DNA from: Scylla paramamosain
Lineage: Eukaryota; Arthropoda; Malacostraca; Decapoda; Portunidae
Assembly: GCF_035594125.1 (NCBI RefSeq)
Contig: NC_087151.1
Location: 34,065,193 to 34,129,192 of the forward strand
Direction: 5' to 3'
DNA length: 64,000 nt
The notes below the pieces were generated by a model, which was given only the letters and a program-made list of their open reading frames with translations, ran no database searches and was not told the DNA's origin. The translations under genes were made by a program, and so were the position numbers. Positions 26,893 through 64,000 of the stretch are shown piece by piece (the stretch's first letter is position 1; every line of letters begins with the position of its first letter).

Positions 26893-27531
26893 AATAACAA
26901 TAAAAAGGGAGGTAATCAGACATAGTATATAATTCCCTACTGTGGGGAAGTAAAACAATGGTGAGGTTTTCGTCATCCCTCAATCTTTTAAGATCAGAAG
27001 GTAGTGGCAACATTATTAAAACCTGACCACGATAATCATAAACAGTACATATATACAGATAGTTCCTTAATTATGAACATTTGAGTTACAGACTTTCAGT
27101 ACATATGAACAAAGTTCTCAAAGTTCAAAATTAGCACATACGAATAATTTGCATGTCCACCGAGTGACAGCAGTAGGAGTGGGAGACAGGAGTCATGAAC
27201 AATAGCAGTATCATAAATCATTGTACGTGCCCAAATGAGCTCATGCAGTATGCATGAACCCTTCCCAAGTAAAATTAAAGAGCTTATTTTTGTTACTATA
27301 AAAACTTTATTTCATGTACTTGAAGGTTGTTCAAAGTACCACAGAAATATTGTTTACATTGGTATGTCCAAATTTTCAGCTGTCTGTAACCAGAACATAC
27401 ATCATAAAAACTGTATACTGTAGTATAAATTACAGACTTACAAACAGCATCTTGGTATGGATCTTGCTGGTAAGTTGGGCAATATTTGTATACAAGTTTT
27501 TTTTCCTGAAAATATGTAGGATTCCACACAG

Positions 27532-27532
<1 letters not shown>

Positions 27533-27602
<70 letters not shown>
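27533..27602 (+). repeat. (TA)n microsatellite
   Basis: A pure TA tract of about 70 bp ending in a short CA run. It directly abuts the transposon at 27610. Confidence 0.95.
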
Positions 27603-28531
<929 letters not shown>

Positions 28532-28647
28532 ATATTTATTTATTTATTTTTTTACTTGCCTCCTTTACCCATTAGGATGTGACATATGCTATTTCTTTTC
28601 TTTAAATGTCTATTTCTGCTTCTGAAGGAAGTTTTCCGTGTTTACAG

Positions 28648-43337
<14,690 letters not shown>

Positions 43338-44870
43338 CTGTAAAAATAAGACAAATATAACAGTAAAGGTAGGTTCACACTGGCTGCAATGTTACGCCAG
43401 CTATGAAATGCCACAGGCTGACACTGGCAATATATACTTGTGATGTGAGTATTCACACTGTGAGCAATGCTAAGTTATCAAATGGTGCTTGTTTCAATTG
43501 TCACATCAGTACTACATTGTAATGTGGATTATTGTTTTGTATTGATCATCAATAATAAATAAAAATAAAAATTACAATTCAATGAGCAATAGAATACAAT
43601 GCATTGAGCAAGTTTGTGATTTAGAGTATTTGCCCTGAATTATGCCTGTCTTGCATTAGCAAACAACGCTTCATTCTTCTAATAGCTACTAGCTTTCAGC
43701 ACATACAATACTTTGTTAATGACATTTGTAAAATAAAACTTGTTTCTGATACATTAATTTTTCACAATAATGTTCTGGCTTTGGATGCAGCATCCCACAC
43801 AGCATCCACCCTCCCCTCCCTGCACAGCATTACATTTCTCACGCGGCATGACCTGACTGACATCCCAGATTTGGTTGGCTGCATGGGCAGTGAGGTCAGT
43901 CCTCATCCATCCAGCCTTGAAGGTGGATGCGTGTCTCACACCTCTGTTTATTGCTGTACAGCTTGCTTTTAATTAATATACCACAGCTGTTCTACATCAT
44001 GTATCCTTTACTCCTGGAGCACTAATACAATCAACATCCATCTTGTACAATAACAGGCTATCCTACAAGCTCCCAGAGCCTAGCAAGAGGCATATCTGAG
44101 TTGCCATGGGCCCCACAGGGTTAAGAGTTATACAGGACTAAAGGCCCCTGCAGGGCCTAGTACCGTTGACCCACAAAGTTACTAAGCTCTGCATGATTAA
44201 AAGTTGACTATGGTTTAGATTGTTTGGTTAATTTTTGTTTTTCATTTGAAAAAAAAAAATAAATAAGGACTGGGGTATTTAGTGCATAAAGAGAAGAAAA
44301 ACATAGGTAATGACAATTATAAAATAAAGAAAATAGGTAAAATGAAACAAAATAAATAAAACAAATATAAATAAATATAAATAAATAAATTTATAAATAA
44401 ATAAATTAATTAAATGAATAAATATTTTAAAGTTCTGAAGTGGACAACATTTATCCAAGGGGATTATCACAACCCTCAAGGGGAAGAAGAGAACTAAAAA
44501 TAAATAAATAAACAAATAAATAAATAAGTAAATAAATAAATAAATAAAATGCACCAGTTTGAGATAGGTGTACTTAATTCTGGAAAATAAAACTTCTTGA
44601 AAATATCAGATTCAAGAACAATATTTATGTGGCAAAAACAAGCAGATGAAACAACCCGTTTCTATAATAAGCTGCACTATAACAGGCCGGCTAAATGAGG
44701 GGATTACTCCACTTGATTCCCTGACAAGATTATTGGGTCATCTAAATTAACTGGCAATGAAGGGAACTCCATCCCCTTCATCTCCCACATGGATTTTCTT
44801 AACCTAACCTGCCAGAACTCCTCCGTTGCGACTGTGTCCCTGTCAACCCTCAGCAAAACCTGTTTGTCTA
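43338..44870. other. Intergenic or first-intron DNA
   Basis: AT-rich sequence with an (AAAT)n-rich stretch at about 44320-44550. The missing APEH first exon should be somewhere to the right of 43337. No candidate stands out. Confidence 0.4.
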
Positions 44871-44874
44871 GTAG

Positions 44875-44965
<91 letters not shown>
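44875..44965 (+). repeat. (GA)n microsatellite
   Basis: About 90 bp of GA with one GGA slip. Confidence 0.95.
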
Positions 44966-44968
<3 letters not shown>

Positions 44969-45076
44969 GGATGAAATCATGACTCCCGATCACGGAATAC
45001 CTTTACCCTCGTCCAATCAGTATGTCGTGACCGCTGGCTGGTTAGCAACCAAGGGAGCTAATCACTATAGCTTCAT

Positions 45077-45237
45077 TGTTGGCAAGCACTACATCAGACA
45101 AAAAATCACCTCTATACAATGATTAATTTAACTATAACATCTCAGATCCTAAGGAGCTTGTTGGCAAGCACATCAGACAAAAAATCATCCCTATACAATG
45201 ATTAATTTAACTATAACGTCTCAGATCCTAAGGAGGT
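45077..45237 (+). repeat. Tandem duplication, about 80-bp unit
   Basis: Two copies start at about 45077 and 45159. Both contain ttgttggcaagcac, acaatgattaatttaactat and ctcagatcctaaggag. They differ by a 3-bp deletion and a few substitutions. Confidence 0.85.
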
Positions 45238-45389
45238 AACCTACCAGGCCTGAGAGTGAGACCATCTGCTCTACACCGTCCGACTGCTAAGTGCAAACTG
45301 CTGCCACTTAATATAATGCTATGCTAGTACACGGACAAAGCAGCAGGGTTGCCGTTTGTTCCGCGTTCCCACCAGGCGCCAACCAACTC

Positions 45390-45390
<1 letters not shown>

Positions 45391-45477
<87 letters not shown>
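45391..45477 (+). repeat. (TA)n microsatellite
   Basis: About 86 bp of TA with one AA slip. Confidence 0.95.
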
Positions 45478-45478
<1 letters not shown>

Positions 45479-45673
45479 TTTCACGATCTGATTTTATGTA
45501 TGGAAATGGCATAGGAATGTTCAAATGTACAGGGGAGGGCTACATGATGAATAACTGTATTGCAGATTATTCTAACCGGCAACAACCAATTACTTGTTGA
45601 CTTAACTAATAGTGCCGGGTCTCGTCTCAGCAAAAGAGATATCATGTGCTGCCGCATTATCAGCAATTATGAA

Positions 45674-45679
<6 letters not shown>

Positions 45680-45734
<55 letters not shown>
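45680..45734 (+). repeat. (GA)n microsatellite
   Basis: About 55 bp of GA. Confidence 0.95.
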
Positions 45735-45736
<2 letters not shown>

Positions 45737-45815
45737 CAGATTCAGAACTTTTATTCTCAAATAAGTACAATTTTGTGAAAAGACTGCGGCCAGAGGCCAG
45801 TCTTGGCACCTGATA

Positions 45816-47079
45816 CGAGGGGTATTCATTAAAGATTTCCCCTGACCCACTTCCCATGGACTGAGTGAAACGAAACTTGACAGAGTTATTATTCTTTCTC
45901 TACATAGATACCACCAAGGGTGACACACTTTTCCCATCGCTTTATGTACCTGTGAAGACCTCGCCTGTAGAAGTCTGCAGGTTGCGTCAGAAACCAATAA
46001 GCGTTTCATTATCTGAGAAGAGCTTGCCCTTCAAAAATAACTTCATGATTGGAAAGAGGTGGAAGTCAGATGGTGCGAGGTCGGGAGAGTAAGGGGGTGA
46101 GGAAGAATTTCATAGCCTCAGGACCGTGCTTTCGTCTGGGCAACATGCGCGTTGTGAACCGGGCGTTGTCTTGCAGGAGGCGGACCCCTTTGGTCAACAT
46201 GCCACGCCTCTCGGTTTTGATGGCCTCCCGCAATTTCTGCAGCAGTGAAGCGTAGTACGTCCCGTTAATTGTGATACCCTTTGCCAGAAAATCCATCATC
46301 ACTACTCCGCTCTGGTCCCAAAAGATCGTGAGCATGACCTTGCCCGCCGAAGGTTGGACACATGCCTTTTTCGGAGGTGGTGAGTCATAATGCTTCCACT
46401 GCTTCGACTGGGCTTTAGTCTGTGAATCATAGTGATGGACCCATGTTTTGCCCTGCGTGATTAGTATGTCGAAGAAGTTCTGGTTTTCTTGGCACATGGT
46501 CAAAAGAGCCTGGGAGCACTGGACTCGTTACTGCTTCTGGAAAGGTGTCAGCAACCTGGGAACCCATCATGCAGACAACTTCCGCATGTGCAAATGGTCA
46601 TGGATGATTTTATCCATAGACCCCACACTGACCTTGACATCTTGGGCTAGTTGGCGAACGGTTATGTGGCGATCCTCCAAAATGGCGACCTCCACAGGTG
46701 TCTTCATCAATAACGGACTGTGGTCGCCCGGGAATGGGAGCCGTTTCCACCGATGTCCGACCACACTTGAACTGACGATGCCAGTGCTTGACAACGTCAT
46801 ACGGTGGGGCATCCTCCCTATAAGTATCTTTCATCTCATCAAAGTCTCCCTTGGTGTGTGGCCTCTCAAGTACAGGAACCTAATGACCGCTCTGCATTCA
46901 ACTAGCTCCATTATCGCACCTTACTCCACCTTAGCACCTGTAAAAGAGAAACAAATATGAGTTCAGAGCTGCAAATTACCACGTGACCTATAGAGATATG
47001 TATTATAATACATGAGCAATTTCAGCCTCCTACAATAACCGGAGGTGGGTCAGGGGAAATCTTTAATGACCATCCCTCG
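45816..47079 (-). mobile_element. Full-length mariner element with terminal inverted repeats and TA duplication
   Basis: The left end begins CGAGGGGTATTCATTAAAG and the reverse-complemented right end begins CGAGGGATGGTCATTAAAG. The inverted repeat continues through ATTTCCCCTGACCCAC, about 35 bp in all with a few mismatches. TA flanks both sides (45814-45815 and 47080-47081). The length, 1264 bp, is normal for mariner. Confidence 0.93.
45830..46911 (-). pseudogene. Mariner transposase, broken
   Basis: It starts at an ATG at 46911 (MELVECRAVIRFLYLRGHTP). The helix-turn-helix part (DAPPYDVVKHWHRQFKCGRT, then GRPQSVIDED) is in a different frame after a slip. The catalytic domain includes TWVHHYDSQTKAQSKQWKHY, PPPKKACVQPSAGKVMLTIF and GVRLLQDNA. 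The usual GDE before TWVHH reads QGK, so the first catalytic Asp is gone. The region that should hold the third Asp (SPDLAP-like) is frameshifted to TPLLSRP. The C-terminal end (ATCRLLQARSSQVHKAMGKV) is again recognisable. Several frame changes show that it is not functional. Confidence 0.9.
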
Positions 47080-47209
47080 TAGCTTATAACTACTTACAGT
47101 CTAGGAGGGAACATATTTACAGGAGTCATGAGGTTGCATCACCCAACTTGGGGTGAACACTAATAAGTGTTTGTGGTAGCATGTTGAGGAAGTGATTGGC
47201 GAGGTCAAC

Positions 47210-47214
<5 letters not shown>

Positions 47215-47268
<54 letters not shown>

Positions 47269-47343
47269 CTTCAGAAAGTTGGCGCCAGTATTAAACAATC
47301 TGGGGTATGTTTTCTCATGAAATTGGTATCGGGCTTAAAGTGC

Positions 47344-47423
<80 letters not shown>

Positions 47424-47500
47424 GTCGTCAGAAATTTGGCGCCAATATTAAACAATCTGGGGTATGTTTTCTCATGAAATTAGTATCGGGCTTAAAGTAC

Positions 47501-47590
<90 letters not shown>
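47215..47590 (+). repeat. Tandem array of GA tracts and a 78-bp unique unit
   Basis: The order is (GA)n 47215-47266, unique unit 47267-47345, (GA)n 47346-47420, second unit 47423-47502, (GA)n 47503-47590. Both units contain ttggcgcca, tattaaacaatctggggtat and tcgggcttaaagt, so a unit-plus-GA segment of about 155 bp was duplicated. Confidence 0.9.
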
Positions 47591-47591
<1 letters not shown>

Positions 47592-47993
47592 CCAAAAGAA
47601 GAACAAAAAAAAAATCCTACCTTTCATTACGGGGTAAGTAATTTTATGTAGTTATTACACAGGTAACACTCATCAGACATTTCCAGGTGTCTCTAAATAT
47701 CGCCAGGTATCCTCATGTGCTCCCTGGTATTCCGAAGTATAAATAGGTAATCAAAAGATATTCTTATCCCAGCAACAGGTATTCCCAGGCACACATTCCT
47801 GACCTAATCTCATTAAAAGACTCGGGACGGTGTGCGATCTTTAGGGACGTGTGTTCCCTCCAGCGGGTGTCCATCAAGGCGATTCGATGGGTGATTCGAC
47901 TCCAGAAAATAGGCGTTCAGTCCTTTATGTAATGCCTTGATGGGCGACGAGCGGCACAAGTTTCTGGCGAAGTATCCCCTATTTGTGTATGTG

Positions 47994-48268
47994 TGATTCA
48001 CATACGGTTGGTTGTCTGCTGGTCACCCAGCCTGCCGTTACCCTACGGAAAGAGCTTATAGTGACCGATCTTTGGGTAGGACTGACACCACTTACACACC
48101 ACACACCGGGACAGCGAGGTCACAACCCCTTGGGTTACATCCCGTACCTACTTGCTGCTAGGTAAACAAGAGCTATACTTTAAGAGGCCATTTGCCTCGC
48201 CGCGCCTGGGATTCGAACCCGGGCCTTCTTGGTTGTGAACCGAGCGTGCTAACCACTACACTAAACGG
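47994..48268 (-). mobile_element. tRNA-derived SINE, copy 1
   Basis: Read on the minus strand it starts with a tRNA-like head. The A box is TAGTGGTTAGCACG (48245-48258) and the B box is GGTTCGAATCC (48209-48219). The anticodon-loop-like TTCACAA and the TAGTGTAGTGGTTA start suggest a valine tRNA ancestor. A tRNA-unrelated body with conserved blocks (acaccgggacagcgaggtca, taccctacggaaagagct) follows. Confidence 0.85.
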
Positions 48269-48289
48269 TGTGTGTGTGTGTGTGTGTGT
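48269..48289 (+). repeat. (TG)n between two SINEs
   Basis: A 21-bp TG run separates the head of copy 1 from the tail of copy 2. Confidence 0.85.
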
Positions 48290-48540
48290 TTCACCTACGG
48301 TCGTCTGCTGGTCACATAGCCAACCGTTACCCTACGGAAAGAGCTCAGAGTTCATATTGACCGATCTTTGGGTAAGACTGAGACCACTGACACACCATAC
48401 ACCGGGACAGCGAGGTCACAACCCCTCGGGTTACATCCCTTACCTACTTGCTGCTAGGTGAACAGGGGCTACACATTAAGAGGCTCGCCCGTTTGCCTCG
48501 CCGCGCCCGGGATTCGAACCCGGGCCTTCTTGATTGTGTT
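48289..48540 (-). mobile_element. tRNA-derived SINE, copy 2 (head-truncated)
   Basis: This is the same family and orientation as copy 1. The B box GGTTCGAATCC is at 48510-48520, but the head ends before the A box. The body matches copy 1 along its length. Confidence 0.85.
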
Positions 48541-48898
48541 TAATCACACATATTTAGCCATTTTTTTTACTTTATTCAACATTCTTCGCGTTTATTCAGC
48601 TTCATAGCTTACTTTTCCATTTTTCATAATTATATTCATTTCTATCTTCGTTATCTTAGCATTTTTCATCTTTCCACTTTCGATCTTCCTAGTCTTCTTT
48701 CTTTATTTTTTTTTTCATTTTTATCTTTTCTTCTAATATGTCCGGACGAAGATTGAGAGAAGAATAGGGTTGGGATATGTATTCATCTTTCTCCCTCTCC
48801 TTTTTAATGTTTGTGTTTTAGGGCTCACTCAGGCTCACTGGCAGAGGGTTTACTGACAGAGGGCTCACTGGCAGTGAGCCCTTTGCCAATGAGCCCTC

Positions 48899-49162
48899 CA
48901 GGGTCGGTGCTAGGAATTGCGGGGCCCAATTAGAAAACTGATGGCGGGTCCCCTACTCTACAAAAGTAAAAAATTATGTATGTCTATATTTCGTGAGGAA
49001 TAATAATTTCTCATTCTTCATTTCACGTTTTCAGTAGTTTTTTTTTTTTTCCCCTCTTAGAATACTCTTCAAGCGTTACCTCTATCGCCGCTGCCGCGGG
49101 GCCCCTTAAGGTGCGGGGCCCAATTTGATAAAATTGGTCAAATATCCTTAAAACCGGCCCTG
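48899..49162. mobile_element. hAT-like MITE, second family
   Basis: The 264-bp element starts CAGGGTCGGTGCTAGG, and its reverse-complemented end reads CAGGGCCGGTTTTAAGG. It is flanked by an 8-bp near-duplication, gagccctc (48891-48898) and gagctctc (49163-49170), with one mismatch. The repeated phrase gcggggcccaatt appears near both ends in direct orientation. Confidence 0.65.
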
Positions 49163-49946
49163 GAGCTCTCTGCCACTGGACCCTGTTAATAATATCTCTG
49201 TCAATGTGGTTTCGTGTGGTATCGTACGTGAGAGCAGCTGTTGTCTTTCACACTGGCTCACTAGCTCCCGATGGCTTCGTCCTGTGACCTGCAGCTCCTT
49301 GCATAAGTTTTGCGCCCCAAATCACGCTTTACAACTTTCCAGGCTTGACATCCTATACAGTTTTATATTTTTTTTCAAATTCACTGTAGCTACATGCAGC
49401 TTGATTCTGGCGGGAAGACTCAGCACTCAAACAACTGAATCGCGACTGCCGCACTGTTATTAAATATCATTATTACCTTATTACCTGTATTCCACATGGA
49501 AAGCTTATATTCAGATAAAACACACAAAACTATTCTCATTATTTTTTCGCCATTATCGGAGCGGGACTCAAAGAAAGAGGATTCTTTATTCATTATTTTC
49601 ATTAGCATTAACTAAGTCTACCTTTAATTCAGGTTAATACTTTCCGTGGGCACTTATATGTTCCATTACTATTCTTCATGTTTAATTTTTAAGGAAGCTG
49701 TCACTCCCCTTCTTTCCTAAGTCGTTCAGCTAAGTAAACTTAAATTTAGGTGATATTATCCTCAAATCTATTCCAAATTATTTTGGAAGCACCTCCATCT
49801 TATCTGTCTTAGTTTGATTTTTTTTTTTCTTTTTCAAATTAGCAACTTCGGTAGGTAGATTTCTAGAGTTTTCTTCGGTAGACTTCTGCCACCGCATGGC
49901 TCTTATTATTAGGAAGCTCAGGTTTCTTAAATATTTTGCATTTACA

Positions 49947-50058
<112 letters not shown>

Positions 50059-50585
50059 TTTTTTTTCGAGTTAACATCAATTGCAATGATAAATCAAGAT
50101 TCGTTGCTTGCAGTGAGAAGGGCTGCATAAAAAAATGTGTGATGTTATGATCTAAAAAAAAAAAAAAAAAACTTCGTTGCCCTCTATGATATACAGTAGA
50201 TTCGCAACACGTGATACCAAAGAAGGATGCTCGCATTCTGAAAGAAAAATACTACAAACTATTTGCTTGTCAAATGGTAATAATTAATGTCACCTGTAAA
50301 ATCAGCATATGATAAGATCAAGACCAATCCACACACAGACTGAGAGAGGATATATCCTGCATGTCTCTTGGTGCTCGTGCTTCCAGCGGCTTCCCGTAAC
50401 ACCCCATCCATCCATTACCATTCCTTACAACTGCCACTCAGCCTCCCTTACTGATACACTGCCTGGGCTTCCTCGAAACATCCAAGAAGAGGTGGAAGAA
50501 GGTGGAGCATTCAGTTGGCACAGATCTTGGGCATCTTCGTCTTGCCTAGCCTTGCCTTGCCTTGCCGTGCCCCTCCGTCTCAAGC

Positions 50586-63540
<12,955 letters not shown>

Positions 63541-64000
63541 AACACAACCCAGGGCTAGCTTACCTATCATGCTTTTAGACCAGAATGCAGTGCAATATAA
63601 TGTAGTTGCCAGAGCAATGCTGTTTTGTCAATTTAGGATACTTGAAAAATCTGATTTGTAATTTCTTAGAAATTCATAGGATATTAGATAAAATTTGCAA
63701 GCACACAAGTAAGCTATGGCAGAAAAGATAATTCATGTTTCCTACTTGCACAAAACATGTGTGCTTGCCTAGTTACACTTTTTTCCCATTGCATTGCATC
63801 TTGATTACTACTTGACTTTTTTAAATTGTCTGATAAGAATGACTGATGAAAAGATTATTATAAATTTGACAGAAAACACTCGTCTTCAGTTGATATCCTT
63901 GCTGTTTTGGAAATTTTTTCATCAACCCTATTTTCTAACTATCTACCTTTATATCCAATATCTGCTGAAAAAAAACTCACACAAGGACATGATTGTGAAG
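63541..64000 (+). other. CHORDC1 3' untranslated region and downstream
   Basis: AT-rich sequence with no gene. AATATA at about 63595 is the only poly(A)-signal-like hexamer that I noticed. The transcript may extend past the window. Confidence 0.4.

Noticed and set aside
44990..45300. Possible further tRNA-like SINE
   Set aside because: A-box-like phrases are present, but no convincing B box at the right distance was found.
46448..46960. 170-codon plus-strand frame
   Set aside because: It is antisense to the mariner transposase.
48181..48268. A functional tRNA gene on the minus strand
   Set aside because: A and B boxes are present, but the acceptor stem does not close and the sequence continues into a SINE body repeated next to it.

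Overview
This is a window of animal nuclear DNA, most likely from a decapod crustacean such as a crab. The genes have spliced exons with GT-AG introns and lie in very repeat-rich DNA. Dinucleotide tracts (GA, CA and TA, often 60-200 bp), tri- and tetranucleotide tracts, mariner, pogo/Tigger-like and hAT-like elements, LINE fragments and tRNA-derived SINEs are all present. Decapod is an inference from this texture; no marker gene names the species.

Layout: 1-20.2 kb is mostly non-coding and the richest in microsatellites. It begins with a CpG-rich stretch that ends in a good splice donor. One convincing coding exon (20208-20941, minus strand) encodes an acidic, proline-rich N-terminus that I do not recognise. 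21-28.6 kb holds microsatellites, minisatellites and small DNA transposons. The minus strand of 28.6-43.3 kb carries almost all of an acylamino-acid-releasing enzyme gene (APEH, acylpeptide hydrolase, family S9C). I could place 17 exons; only the first few codons are missing. 43.3-50.6 kb is intergenic, with a 1264-bp mariner, a tandem SINE pair and a hAT-like MITE. The plus strand of 50.6-63.5 kb carries a complete seven-exon CHORDC1 (morgana/CHP-1) gene, about 343 codons, with an antisense RTE-like LINE and two pogo-like elements in its introns.

The most interesting observation is in APEH. Just after the exon with the catalytic serine there are two alternative exons, A at 30939-31018 and B at 30800-30879. 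Each is exactly 80 nt, with the same start and end phases and the same recognisable peptide pattern, but they share only 11 of 26 residues. They are separated by a 59-nt intron that contains a 7-bp-stem hairpin. Using both or neither breaks the frame, so they look like a mutually exclusive exon pair that would swap part of the active-site region of the hydrolase. Long (CU)n tracts flank the pair in the transcript. The 145 bp at the 3' end of the gene has also been copied into the intron after exon B. The last exon has a one-base insertion in a C6 run beside the catalytic histidine, probably a sequencing error.

APEH and CHORDC1 are arranged head to head and diverge from a 7-kb spacer. APEH removes N-acylated residues from peptides; CHORDC1 is an HSP90 co-chaperone. 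Both belong broadly to protein quality control, but nothing in the sequence shows that they are co-regulated.
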